Both the position numbers and the translations under genes were made by a program. Below are positions 50,361-58,800 of a stretch of DNA of 64,000 bases, piece after piece (positions within the stretch are counted from its first letter, which is position 1; every line of letters begins with the position of its first letter). The DNA lies in the NCBI GenBank assembly GCA_028532915.1, contig JAQQAI010000094.1, positions 1 to 64,000 of the forward strand, in the 5' to 3' direction. The notes beneath the pieces are model-generated. The model searched no databases and was not told the origin of the DNA. It was given only the letters and a program-made list of their open reading frames with translations. The DNA comes from Sphaerochaetaceae bacterium. Its GTDB lineage: Bacteria; Spirochaetota; Spirochaetia; Sphaerochaetales; Sphaerochaetaceae.

Positions 50361-52644
50361 GAAAATAATACATACGGCAATCGCTGTGATTCTGCTGGCA
50401 ATTCTGCCGGTGAACGATATCTACAGCGTTTCACTGGAGAATCACAAGTGGGGTGACAAACTCACTGTAGCTCTCGTCCTTTCCGGAGGAGGTGCAAGAG
50501 GCTTCGCCCATATCCCGATAATCGAGGCTCTTGAGAAATATGATATTCCGATCGATATGGTCATCGGAACGAGTATGGGAGCCTTGGTAGGCGGTCTGTA
50601 CGCTGCCGGATATTCTCCGAAAAACATGACTGAACTGATAGAAGAGTATGACATGATAGAACTCTTTTCGGTCTCAGCCTCTGCCGATGAACAGACGGAA
50701 GTCTCTTCCTTTGCCAATTATCGTGACAATATCTTCAACCTTTCGTTCGATGAGAAGGGCCTGGGGTCTGCTCCCGGAATCGTAGGAGATCAGAAGATTC
50801 TCGAAATGCTCAATGCATCACTGATAAAAACATCAGCCATCACGAATTTCAACCATCTTCCCATCCCGTTCAGATGTGTGGGAACCGATCTTGTCAACGG
50901 TGAAAAGATCGTCTTTTCCAACGGCTCTCTGGTCGAGGCAATCAGGGCCAGCATCTCGATTCCCGGCTTCTTCGCTCCCGCTGTCATCGGTGATCGTATG
51001 GTGGTGGACGGAGGTCTTGTCGATAATCTTCCGATACACCTCGCCCGCGAGATGGGAGCTGACATAATCATTGCCGTTGATGTGAATGCCGTCGATTACG
51101 ATGCGACAGCGGAAGACCTCACATCTTTGAGTTCGATCCTCGGCCAGCTGATCAATATCATGACGAAAAATACCGTGATCGACCAGATAGAAGATTCAGA
51201 TCTTCTTTTTCTTCCTCTGGTCGAAGACTACGGCATACTCGATTTTTCATCATATAAAGAGATCATGGAGGTCGGCGCCGAAAGTGCGAGAGAAAAAGAA
51301 GATGAGATCGAAGCCCTGAGCAATCTTATATGCTCCATGCGGCAGTGCAACGAAATCAATCCCGAAAGGGACGGAATGTATTCCTATCTTCCCGACATCT
51401 ATATAGATAAAGTGTATCACACCTCCGTATCCCCTTCTATCGACGGCACATCATTCCCCATCGGTCAGTTCGAACGCTACACATCTCAATTCCTGGATAA
51501 GGAAATGATCGACCAGCTTCATTACCAGCTTGAGATACTGAGAGAGAAGGACAGATATGCGACCATTTCTTATGCGGTGAAAGATATCACCTACACAAGT
51601 ACCGGCCAGCCTCACGGAAATCTTGAGATCATCAGCCGTGACTTCGAAAAAAGGAATCTCAAGATGGGCCTCGGAATCTTCGGTTCCACCAGTATCCACT
51701 ACTCCTTAGATGACCAGTTTACTTTCTTCTTCGAACCGAACCTTGAATTCTCTTTTTCCGTGAAGGAACTTTTCGTAGAACCTCTCTCTCTTTCGTTCCT
51801 CGCAGTCAGCGAGGATGCTGTCAAACTCCACGGGGAGCTCGAATATTCATTCAAACCCTTCTTTCAGCTGACAGCGGGAGGTGAATACCGAAGCGGAAAT
51901 CTTCTGGCAGTGCGTGCAAATGATCCGAATCTGGAAAACAGTGATTCCGACTATGCGTTCATCACCTCGCTCTACGGGCAGTTCAGTTTGAAAAACGAGG
52001 CTAAATTCCATGTCGGTTGCATCTATGATTTCACATGGTATAAAGAATCACTCGACGATTATCTGCTGGTGGAGACTCCGTCAGTCTTTCTAGAAGGTGT
52101 CTATAACACGCAGAATTTCACCCTCTTTCCCCACCGGGGGACACGGTTGGATTTCTACGGTGAACTCATGCTGGCCCAGCAGCTCGGCTATAAAGGGGAG
52201 CTGAGGATGAAACATTCTATCGAACTGACGAGAAAAGATTCCCTGGAGCTTGCTTTCAGAATCGGATCGGCCCATTCCACCACTGCACGTGCATCCGATT
52301 ATTTCTCTTACGGCTATACAGATGGAATCGTCACAACATTGTCGCCTCTTTTAGTACAGGATATTATGATCGCAAGTCTATCGTATTATCACTGGTTTAC
52401 CTTAAATCCTGTTCCCCTCCTGCTGTACAGCGATATCAGCATGGGAAGCAGAGGCGACAGTGTCGATGTGATCTATGCAGATGATCCGTATGCTGTGGTA
52501 ACACCGCCCGAGATCAACTTCTATACTCCCTTCGATGTCACCTTCTCCGTCGGATTCGGGATGACGTTGAGTACGATCGATCTTCTGGTTGGGTATGCTG
52601 TCGACCTCGATCTTCGTTCGACGATATTTGTGGAGGTTCGATGA
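50347..52644 (+). CDS. Patatin-like phospholipase with C-terminal beta-barrel (type Vd autotransporter-like)
   Basis: This 765-residue exported protein has a signal peptide of about 28 residues. The patatin lipase domain has an oxyanion block SGGGARGFAH, Ser nucleophile in GTSMG, and catalytic Asp in VVDGGLVDN. A linker/POTRA-like region (about 330-420) is followed by about 330 residues of alternating strands resembling an Omp85/Bac_surface_Ag barrel. This order matches PlpD/FplA-type Vd secretion. The protein ends in STIFVEVR, so the terminal aromatic signature is not exact. Surface phospholipase A is a likely activity. Confidence 0.87.
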   Translation: MRISRKIIHTAIAVILLAILPVNDIYSVSLENHKWGDKLTVALVLSGGGARGFAHIPIIEALEKYDIPIDMVIGTSMGALVGGLYAAGYSPKNMTELIEEYDMIELFSVSASADEQTEVSSFANYRDNIFNLSFDEKGLGSAPGIVGDQKILEMLNASLIKTSAITNFNHLPIPFRCVGTDLVNGEKIVFSNGSLVEAIRASISIPGFFAPAVIGDRMVVDGGLVDNLPIHLAREMGADIIIAVDVNAVDYDATAEDLTSLSSILGQLINIMTKNTVIDQIEDSDLLFLPLVEDYGILDFSSYKEIMEVGAESAREKEDEIEALSNLICSMRQCNEINPERDGMYSYLPDIYIDKVYHTSVSPSIDGTSFPIGQFERYTSQFLDKEMIDQLHYQLEILREKDRYATISYAVKDITYTSTGQPHGNLEIISRDFEKRNLKMGLGIFGSTSIHYSLDDQFTFFFEPNLEFSFSVKELFVEPLSLSFLAVSEDAVKLHGELEYSFKPFFQLTAGGEYRSGNLLAVRANDPNLENSDSDYAFITSLYGQFSLKNEAKFHVGCIYDFTWYKESLDDYLLVETPSVFLEGVYNTQNFTLFPHRGTRLDFYGELMLAQQLGYKGELRMKHSIELTRKDSLELAFRIGSAHSTTARASDYFSYGYTDGIVTTLSPLLVQDIMIASLSYYHWFTLNPVPLLLYSDISMGSRGDSVDVIYADDPYAVVTPPEINFYTPFDVTFSVGFGMTLSTIDLLVGYAVDLDLRSTIFVEVR

Positions 52645-53642
52645 TGTGGGAACGATGGAATGATTATACCCGGTATCTGATCAACCGCTACGGGAGGAAG
52701 GTCTACAGGATAGGACTTGATGGAGGCTTCAGCTGTCCTCACAGGATAAACAAATACAGCGGAGGATGTATCTATTGTGACTCGCAGGGAGCCTCTTCGG
52801 TCTATCAGCGGGTGAAAGAGAGCGGGTATACCAGACAATCTCACTTCGAGAAGAATATCGATGAATCACTGCCCGCAGAGGATGAAACAGATTTCGAGCA
52901 GCGTCTGGTTGAAATTGATGAGGGAGTAAAGCGGGGGAAAGCCTATCTTGACAGACGTTTTCCGGATACCGGAAGAAGTATCTATTTTCAATCATATACC
53001 AATACATACGACTCTGTCGAACATCTCAGACTGCTGTATGACAGAGCCCTTGCGACAGGTGACTATACTGAACTGATCATCTCCACCCGTCCCGACTGTC
53101 TCAGTGACCCGGTCATCGAACTGCTTTCCTCCTACCGAGAAAAAGTGAGTTCCGTGTGGGTCGAGCTCGGGTTGCAGAGCGGTAATGAAGATTCTCTGAA
53201 GTTTCTGAACCGGGGACATACAGTCGCCTCGTATGTAGATGCCGTTCACAGACTGAGAGATAAAGATATCGAAGTCAGTACCCATATGATTCTCGGGATT
53301 CCAGGTGAAGGTGACCGGGAGATTCTTAACAGTGCAGATCTCATCAGAGAGGTTCACCCCGAGGCCGTGAAGATTCATAATCTCAATGTGGTTGCTTCTA
53401 CGAAACTGTATGAGATGTACAAAAAAGGGGAGGTCGATGTTCCAAATATGGGTGAACATATCTATAACACGATCCTTTTTTTACGGCATATCCCTGAGGA
53501 TATTGTGATCCAGCGTCTTATGAGCGAAACTCCGAGACACCGTCTGGCGGCACCGAGAGATTTTCCCGACAAAGGTTATTTTCTCACTTCTCTCGATAGA
53601 GTTATGAAGACACAGAATGCGATGCAGGGAGATCGGGTATGA
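52641..53642 (+). CDS. Radical SAM protein, TIGR01212/YhcC family
   Basis: This 333-residue protein has a cysteine cluster CPHRINKYSGGCIYC, matching the YhcC-type spacing rather than a plain CxxxCxxC. SAM-domain motifs follow (STRPDCLSD, LGLQSGNEDSLKFLNRGH, HMILGIPGEG). Physiological substrate is unknown for the family. An ATGA-type overlap links it to the patatin gene (52641-52644) and to vanZ (53639-53642). Confidence 0.9.
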   Translation: MMWERWNDYTRYLINRYGRKVYRIGLDGGFSCPHRINKYSGGCIYCDSQGASSVYQRVKESGYTRQSHFEKNIDESLPAEDETDFEQRLVEIDEGVKRGKAYLDRRFPDTGRSIYFQSYTNTYDSVEHLRLLYDRALATGDYTELIISTRPDCLSDPVIELLSSYREKVSSVWVELGLQSGNEDSLKFLNRGHTVASYVDAVHRLRDKDIEVSTHMILGIPGEGDREILNSADLIREVHPEAVKIHNLNVVASTKLYEMYKKGEVDVPNMGEHIYNTILFLRHIPEDIVIQRLMSETPRHRLAAPRDFPDKGYFLTSLDRVMKTQNAMQGDRV

Positions 53643-54076
53643 GAATCATTACAGCCAAAAGTGTGCGCATTGCCGGATGGGTGGCAAGTCCGTTCATCCT
53701 TGCTCTGATCATCTTCCTATCTCTTCTGCCTCCTTCCCAGGAACCTTCATCATTTCTCGATTTTCCCTTCGGAGACAAGATCGCTCATATGGCTGCCTAT
53801 ACCGCCGTTGCATTCGCTTTCTCTCTCGCCTTTTTGAGAGGTTCAAAGACAAGTCGGCTCTCTATTCTGATAAAAGATAATATCTGCTCGATCATCGCAA
53901 CCTTCGTCTTTATCGTGACAGTCGGAGGAGTGATAGAGATCATTCAGCCTCTGCTCGGACGGTCGAGAGAGATGCTGGATCTTATTTTCGATGCGATAGG
54001 AACCTCTTTCGGGATTCTTTGCGGGATTCTGGTAATATATGGTGTGACAAAAGGAGATGATGTTGATGCACAATAA
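53639..54076 (+). CDS. VanZ-like membrane protein
   Basis: This 145-residue membrane protein has four hydrophobic segments. It contains the SLLPPSQ...FGDKIAHMAAYTAVAFAF signature and a later EIIQPLLGRSREMLDLIFDAIG block, which together define the VanZ family. Teicoplanin resistance is one known role of VanZ; the general function is unknown. It overlaps the next fumarase gene by 11 bp. Confidence 0.88.
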   Translation: MRIITAKSVRIAGWVASPFILALIIFLSLLPPSQEPSSFLDFPFGDKIAHMAAYTAVAFAFSLAFLRGSKTSRLSILIKDNICSIIATFVFIVTVGGVIEIIQPLLGRSREMLDLIFDAIGTSFGILCGILVIYGVTKGDDVDAQ

Positions 54077-54956
54077 AAGCACAGAAGACCTTGAAAGGCA
54101 GATTGCCGACAGACTCATCGAAGCTTCCTCAACTTTGGAGCCTTCATTGGTGGAGGCTCTGCTGAAGATGAAAAGCGCTTATGAGAATCTAGTGAAACAG
54201 CAGGATATCTGTGATGAACGCAGGAATCAGCTGCTTTCGTCGCTGCAGGTGCTTACAATGATCGAAGAGAATCTTAAGATAGCCGGACAGGATAAGGTCC
54301 CCATGTGTCAGGATACAGGAATGTTCGTGGTCTTTGCAGATATCGGTCCTCAGTGCCCATATACGATGAGCGAACTCGAACAGATAATCACCGGCGGAAT
54401 ACAGAAGGCAGTCCCCGGCGGCTATTTCCGCCATTCCATCGTTGAAGATCCTCTCTTTCACCGTACCAATACAGGGACAAACCTTCCCTATGTGATCCAC
54501 TGGCGTACCTGTGAACACGGATCGGGTTCTCTCCGGTTTCTGCTGAAGGGCTTCGGAAGCGAGAACTGCTCGGCATCAAGAATGCTCTCACCCACAACAT
54601 CACCGGATGCGTTCATCGAAGAGGTGACCCGTATGGTCATCGAGGCCGGAGGAAAACCCTGTCCTCCCATTGTTGTAGGTGTCGGAGTCGGCTCAACGGC
54701 GGAGATGAGCGGAGTTCTTGCCAAAAGGGCGCTTCTTAGAGAGGTAGGCATCCACCACAGTGATGAAGAATACAAAAATCTCGAAGAGCGGCTTTTGAAT
54801 TCGATTCAGAAGACCGAGATCGGTCCGGGAGGGTTCGGTGGTCCTTTGACTGCGCTGTGGGTCGCTGTAGAACATATGGGTACTCATATCGCCGGTCTTC
54901 CGGTGTCGGTCGCAATAAGCTGCTGGGCGGACAGAAAAGCACGTGTCGAGTTATAG
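54066..54956 (+). CDS. Fumarate hydratase class I, alpha subunit (TtdA-like)
   Basis: This 296-residue subunit binds a [4Fe-4S] cluster and catalyses fumarate/malate interconversion with the beta subunit encoded 9 bp downstream. Cluster cysteines lie in CQDTGMF, SENCSASRM and a third region near the C-terminus. Tartrate dehydratase subunits share this fold, so substrate is inferred. ATG 54066 follows AAGGAG by nine bases; ATGs at 54057 and 54060 are too close. Confidence 0.9.
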   Translation: MHNKSTEDLERQIADRLIEASSTLEPSLVEALLKMKSAYENLVKQQDICDERRNQLLSSLQVLTMIEENLKIAGQDKVPMCQDTGMFVVFADIGPQCPYTMSELEQIITGGIQKAVPGGYFRHSIVEDPLFHRTNTGTNLPYVIHWRTCEHGSGSLRFLLKGFGSENCSASRMLSPTTSPDAFIEEVTRMVIEAGGKPCPPIVVGVGVGSTAEMSGVLAKRALLREVGIHHSDEEYKNLEERLLNSIQKTEIGPGGFGGPLTALWVAVEHMGTHIAGLPVSVAISCWADRKARVEL

Positions 54957-54965
54957 GAAATGAAG

Positions 54966-55508
54966 ATGAGAAAAGAGATACAGATTCCGATAGGTGAAGA
55001 CGAGAGAAAGAAGTTGAGGATCTACGATCAGTTATACCTGAACGGGCAGCTTATAGTCGCAAGGGACAGCGCTCACAAGAGACTCGCGGCACTGCTGAAG
55101 GAGGGAAGCCCCTTACCGCTTTCTCTGAAAGGAAAGGTAATCTATTACATGGGGCCGGCACAGGCTGCTGTCGGTCAGATCATCGGATCGTGCGGACCGA
55201 CTACAAGTGCGAGAATGGACCCGTTCACTGCGATGATGATGGATGAGGGTGTCGTTGCCACGATAGGGAAGGGGCCGCGCAGTGAAGAGGTAAGAGATGC
55301 TGTCAAGAAAGCTAATGGACTTTATCTGACCGCTTTCGGAGGATGTGGAGCTCTGTATGCGAAATGTGTAAAAAAAAGCAGAGTCATCGCCTTCGTTGAA
55401 GACGGACCTGAAGCGCTGCTCGAGATAGAGGTGGAGAACTTTCCGGTGATAGTTGCGATAGACAGTGCCGGAAATAGTGTTTTTGATAAAAAAAAGCTAG
55501 ACGTTTGA
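54966..55508 (+). CDS. Fumarate hydratase class I, beta subunit (TtdB-like)
   Basis: This 180-residue partner of the alpha subunit carries the characteristic GPTTSARMDPF motif, the MMMDEGVVATIGKG segment and FGGCGALYAKCVK. ATG 54966 is preferred since AGGA stands six bases upstream; ATG 54960 would leave none. The split alpha/beta form is typical of anaerobes. Confidence 0.92.
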   Translation: MRKEIQIPIGEDERKKLRIYDQLYLNGQLIVARDSAHKRLAALLKEGSPLPLSLKGKVIYYMGPAQAAVGQIIGSCGPTTSARMDPFTAMMMDEGVVATIGKGPRSEEVRDAVKKANGLYLTAFGGCGALYAKCVKKSRVIAFVEDGPEALLEIEVENFPVIVAIDSAGNSVFDKKKLDV

Positions 55509-55535
55509 CGAAAATGACACTACCATCTCTATAGG
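55505..55535 (+). promoter_or_regulatory. Candidate promoter of the FKBP gene
   Basis: TTGACG (55505-55510) begins in the fumarase stop region and is followed after 19 bp by TATAGG (55530-55535), or after 18 bp by CTATAG. The leader of about 20 bases carries AAGGA before ATG 55560. Confidence 0.4.
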
Positions 55536-55559
55536 GTGAGGGTAAAAGGATAATGCTTC

Positions 55560-56405
55560 ATGCAACGCAAGTATTCGACAATTGTAACCAGTAGTGTGCT
55601 AATCGCCGCAGTCATTTCGACCTTTCTTATCAGCAGCTGCAAGGCAGGCCTGACTCAAGAAAGTGAACAGGTTCAGCCGGTTATCGAACAGCCGAAAGCC
55701 GTCTCTTCCTCCGGGATTGAAGGCGAACAGAAACCTGTGGAAGATGAGCCGCTTACTTTCGAACAACTCCTTGAACAGTTCACACTCGAAGTGCCTCAGA
55801 CTCTTGATGAGCGGTTCAGTTATACATACGGCTACATGCTGATGGACAGCGCATTGAGGGAGATCTCCACACTGGATGTCCCCTATTTCCTCAAAGGAGC
55901 CGTCGATGCCGCCATCCGTGAAAGTGAGCTGCTTTCAAGAGAAGAGCGCAACTCCACATTGTATGAATTCCAGGATAAACTGATCGAAGAAGCCGGTGAA
56001 CGGATAAGAGAACTCAAAGAGAAAAATCTTAAGGATGCTGAAAGTTTCCTGGCCGTCAACGGCCAGAGAGAGCAGGTCTTCACAACCGACAGCGGGCTTC
56101 AGTATGAGATTCTCGAGCAGGGAGAGGGCCAGCCGATCGAAGCCGATGATGTGGTGAAGGTGAACTATAAGCTTACATATCTCGACGGAAGGGAAGGAGA
56201 ATCATCTGTTTCGGGAGTCCCCTCCACCTTCACTATCTCCAAGCTGGTTCCCGGTTTCAGAGAAGGACTCCTATTGATGAATGTGGGTTCAACCTACCGC
56301 TTCTATGTCCATCCTTCGCTCGGATACGGCGAACAGGGGTCGACCAGGATCGAACCGAACACTCTTTTGATCTTCGATGTCGAACTGGTGGATGTAGTCG
56401 ATTAG
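55560..56405 (+). CDS. FKBP-type peptidyl-prolyl isomerase, lipoprotein
   Basis: This protein of 281 residues has a signal sequence with a lipobox (ISSC, Cys27), then an acidic/Pro linker. An FKBP-N dimerisation helix region (about 75-165) is followed by a C-terminal FKBP domain (VKVNYKLTYLDGRE, LVPGFREGLLLMNVGSTYRFYVHPSLGYGEQ). Like FkpA/Mip proteins it assists folding of exported proteins. AAGGA lies before the ATG. It converges on the HAD gene with a 4-bp overlap. Confidence 0.92.
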   Translation: MQRKYSTIVTSSVLIAAVISTFLISSCKAGLTQESEQVQPVIEQPKAVSSSGIEGEQKPVEDEPLTFEQLLEQFTLEVPQTLDERFSYTYGYMLMDSALREISTLDVPYFLKGAVDAAIRESELLSREERNSTLYEFQDKLIEEAGERIRELKEKNLKDAESFLAVNGQREQVFTTDSGLQYEILEQGEGQPIEADDVVKVNYKLTYLDGREGESSVSGVPSTFTISKLVPGFREGLLLMNVGSTYRFYVHPSLGYGEQGSTRIEPNTLLIFDVELVDVVD

Positions 56406-57088
56406 ATAATGTCGAGAAGCTGTTTGAGGCCGGTGATGTGGTATGTATAGTCTTTTATGCACGGTTCGGTCATCCCGTATCTGTTGATCCAGCAGCTGTC
56501 GAGATTCCCGTTTTTAGCTCCTTCTATATCACTGGAGAGACTGTCTCCGATAACCAGAGCATTGGAGACGGGAATACCGAGCTTTCTAATCCCCTCCAGT
56601 GTCCTTTCAAAGAAAAGGGGATCCGGTTTTGCCGCTTTGAGTTCTTCGCCGATGGCGATGAATGAAAAGAACTGTGCGGTTTCTGTTCTTGCCAGCCGTC
56701 CGCGCTGGACCGACCTGATTCCGTTGGTGATCACCGACATCAAAATCCCCATATCTTTTATCTGATGCAGGACCTCCATCGTATCTTCATAGACGTGATG
56801 GGACTGACTCAGATAATGCAGGTAGAGTTCACAAGCCGATTCAGCACTGAAATCGATCTGTTTTGATTCGAAAAAAAGGCGGAACCGCTCGATCTTCAAT
56901 GCGTCTATAGTGATAGATCCCTCTTCCAATTCTTTCCATAATCTGAAGTTGATCGTATGGTAATCATCGAGAAGAGTATCTGTGATATCAAGTTGAGCAG
57001 CCTCAAATAGGCAGGTGAGAGCGTACTTTTCGCTTGTCATGAAATCGAATAATGTGCCGTCGAGATCGAAAAGAAGGTGGTCGTACAT
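56402..57088 (-). CDS. HAD-family hydrolase, YjjG-like (nucleotidase)
   Basis: This 228-residue HAD phosphatase has motif I LFDLDGTLF (nucleophile Asp), motif II ITNG, motif III Lys in AAKPDPLFF and motif IV GDSLSSDIEGA. Family members dephosphorylate noncanonical pyrimidine nucleotides. Histidinol phosphatase activity is a speculative alternative given the degenerate HisB nearby. AAAGGA precedes the ATG. Divergent from the HdeD-like gene. Confidence 0.88.
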   Translation of the reverse strand: MYDHLLFDLDGTLFDFMTSEKYALTCLFEAAQLDITDTLLDDYHTINFRLWKELEEGSITIDALKIERFRLFFESKQIDFSAESACELYLHYLSQSHHVYEDTMEVLHQIKDMGILMSVITNGIRSVQRGRLARTETAQFFSFIAIGEELKAAKPDPLFFERTLEGIRKLGIPVSNALVIGDSLSSDIEGAKNGNLDSCWINRYGMTEPCIKDYTYHITGLKQLLDII

Positions 57089-57169
57089 AACAATCCTTTA
57101 CAAAGAATAGAAAAAGAAGTAGTTTTGAAACATCTATTCTACCACATTGGTACTATGAAAGGGGGCTGT

Positions 57170-57757
57170 ATGGCAACAGGCAGAAAAAGGGCTATCGGGT
57201 GGTTTGCCGCAGGATTTCTCTGCATCGCACTCGCAGTATTCATGATGATACGTCCCGATTCATTCAAACAGATACTTCTGATAGCACTAGGAGCGGTCGC
57301 TCTGATCAGTTCGGTCATCTCGCTGACTACGATCAGACGGTACCAGAGGTCCCGTTTCACTTTTTCCAGTACGCTCGTAAAAGGTATCACAGGTCTCATA
57401 ATAGGAATTCTGTCTGTGATCCTTCCGATATTCGCATCCCGGGAGATCTGGAATCTGGTGATGTATATTCTCGGAGCGCAGTTCGCATTAGGCTCCGTAA
57501 TCCTCTTCATAGACGCTGCTTCCTTAAAGGATACAGAGTTTCTCAGCAGACCGGTCTACATGGAAGGGGTGATCTCTCTTCTGATCGCACTATTATTATT
57601 CATCTTTCCCAGACAGGTTGCCTCTCTTTTGATCACACTGCTGGCAATCATCATCGCGGTGGTGGGAATCACCTTCATCTTCATAGGATATTTCTCTTCA
57701 AAGAGGAAGAAGAATGCAGATGTCGAGACCAGTTTCGAGGTGCTGAAAGAGGATTAG
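57170..57757 (+). CDS. HdeD/DUF308 family membrane protein
   Basis: This 195-residue protein has six hydrophobic segments in a two-fold HdeD pattern (GFLCIALAVFMMIRPD, GLIIGILSVILPIF, GVISLLIALLLFIFP). HdeD in E. coli is linked to acid resistance, but homologs are uncharacterised. ATG 57170 is chosen for the AAAGGGGG site; an in-frame extension to 57077 would cover the region upstream of the divergent HAD gene. It lies 9 bp upstream of the his promoter. Confidence 0.85.
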   Translation: MATGRKRAIGWFAAGFLCIALAVFMMIRPDSFKQILLIALGAVALISSVISLTTIRRYQRSRFTFSSTLVKGITGLIIGILSVILPIFASREIWNLVMYILGAQFALGSVILFIDAASLKDTEFLSRPVYMEGVISLLIALLLFIFPRQVASLLITLLAIIIAVVGITFIFIGYFSSKRKKNADVETSFEVLKED

Positions 57758-57766
57758 AAGGCTCTA

Positions 57767-57795
57767 TTGACACTCTCGGCTTCCTGCGATACTGT
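57767..57795 (+). promoter_or_regulatory. his operon promoter
   Basis: Consensus TTGACA (57767-57772), a 17-bp spacer and TACTGT (57790-57795). The ATG of the leader peptide at 57802 begins six bases after the -10, so the his mRNA probably starts at or within a base of that codon. Confidence 0.65.
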
Positions 57796-57801
57796 ATTGC
57801 T

Positions 57802-57846
57802 ATGAATATGTTACATGCACACCATCATCATTTCTCATTTCTTTGA
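57802..57846 (+). CDS. hisL: his operon leader peptide
   Basis: The 14-residue open frame MNMLHAHHHHFSFL contains five His among six consecutive codons (residues 5-10). It lies between the his promoter and the terminator hairpin before hisG. Ribosome stalling at these codons under histidine shortage would free the anti-terminator. There is no ribosome site, consistent with translation from a leaderless 5' end. The gene is too short for routine detection. Confidence 0.8.
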   Translation: MNMLHAHHHHFSFL

Positions 57847-57898
57847 TGCAATGCGTGTGCGATAAATAGGGAGGCTCCGCATCTGCGGGGCTTTTTTT
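57817..57898 (+). promoter_or_regulatory. Histidine attenuator (1:2, 2:3 and 3:4 pairing)
   Basis: Region 1 GCACAC (57817-57822, inside the His codons) pairs with region 2 GTGTGC (57855-57860). Region 2 GCAATGCG (57848-57855) pairs with CGCAT-C-TGC (57878-57886, one bulge) as the anti-terminator. Region 3 GCTCCGC (57874-57880) pairs with GCGGGGC (57885-57891) as the terminator. The anti-terminator and terminator share bases and exclude one another. Energies were not computed. Confidence 0.7.
57874..57898 (+). terminator. Attenuator terminator before hisG
   Basis: A 7-bp GC-rich stem with one G-U pair and an ATCT loop is followed directly by seven T. It is placed 26 bp before hisG, so termination here would silence the whole operon. 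Confidence 0.85.
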
Positions 57899-57923
57899 AT
57901 ATGAAAATTTGTGAGGAGATAGT

Positions 57924-58784
57924 ATGGAGACACGATTGAAGATTGCCCTTCAGAAAAGCGGCAGATTGAGTGAGAAATCATTGGAACTGATCAGGGACTG
58001 CGGTATCCATTTCAGTTCCAATTCGAGGGTTCTCAAAGAAGCGGCAGAGAACTTTCCGATCGAGTTTCTCTATCTGCGCGATGATGATATCCCTTCCTAT
58101 GTCTACGACGGTGTAGCCGATATCGGAATCGTCGGACGCAATGAACACGATGAGCAGAATTTTCCTCTGGAGATCGTCAGAGATCTGGGGTTCGCCAAGT
58201 GCCGTCTTTCGATCGCCGTCCCCAACTCAATGGAATATGAGGGACTCAAGAGTCTTGACGGAAAGAGGATCGCTACAAGCTATCCCACAATACTCCAGAA
58301 GAAACTGAAAGAGGCTAATGTACAGGCCAGAATCTATGAGATCAGCGGTTCTGTGGAGATCACTCCCTCCATTGGGGTAGCAGATGCGATCTGCGATCTG
58401 GTAAGTACCGGAGCTACGCTTGTGAGCAATGGTCTCAAGGAGGTCGAGCCTATCTACACATCGACAGCCGTGATGATCGCTCATCCCGGCCTTGATGATC
58501 TAAAAAGAGGAATCCTTGACAGATTGCTGCTGCGTCTCGATGCGGTGATGAAAGCTGCCGATTACAAGTATATCATGTTCAATCTGCCCAAAGAGCATCT
58601 CGACGAGGTCGCATCGATCATCGGCGGGATGAAAAGTCCGACTGTCACACCTCTGCTCGATGAGAACTGGGTGTCTGTACAGACTGTGGTTCACGAACAG
58701 CGGTTCTGGGATGCTCTGGAGAAACTCAAAGAACTGAAGGCTATGGGTATCCTGGTCACTTCGATCGAGAAGATGGCAGATTAG
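57924..58784 (+). CDS. hisG: ATP phosphoribosyltransferase (long form)
   Basis: This 286-residue first enzyme of histidine synthesis includes the catalytic domains (LKIALQKSGRLSEKS, DDIPSYVYDGVADIGIVGRNE, ISGSVEITPSIGVADAI, DLVSTGATL). It also includes the C-terminal ACT-like regulatory domain of the long, histidine-feedback-inhibited form, with MKSPTVTPLLDENW typical of that domain. GAGGAG precedes the ATG. HisZ is not needed for this form. Confidence 0.97.
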   Translation: METRLKIALQKSGRLSEKSLELIRDCGIHFSSNSRVLKEAAENFPIEFLYLRDDDIPSYVYDGVADIGIVGRNEHDEQNFPLEIVRDLGFAKCRLSIAVPNSMEYEGLKSLDGKRIATSYPTILQKKLKEANVQARIYEISGSVEITPSIGVADAICDLVSTGATLVSNGLKEVEPIYTSTAVMIAHPGLDDLKRGILDRLLLRLDAVMKAADYKYIMFNLPKEHLDEVASIIGGMKSPTVTPLLDENWVSVQTVVHEQRFWDALEKLKELKAMGILVTSIEKMAD

Positions 58785-58800
58785 CACAAGGGGTAACTTG

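Noticed and set aside
57199-57846. Open frame of 215 codons on plus, running through the HdeD gene into the his leader
   Set aside because: Out of frame with HdeD for most of its length. Its last codons coincide with the leader peptide frame; the shorter leader frame explains the His run.
57847-57923. T-box riboswitch for the his operon
   Set aside because: No specifier-loop architecture or T-box core sequence is visible; the His-rich frame and overlapping hairpins fit translational attenuation instead.
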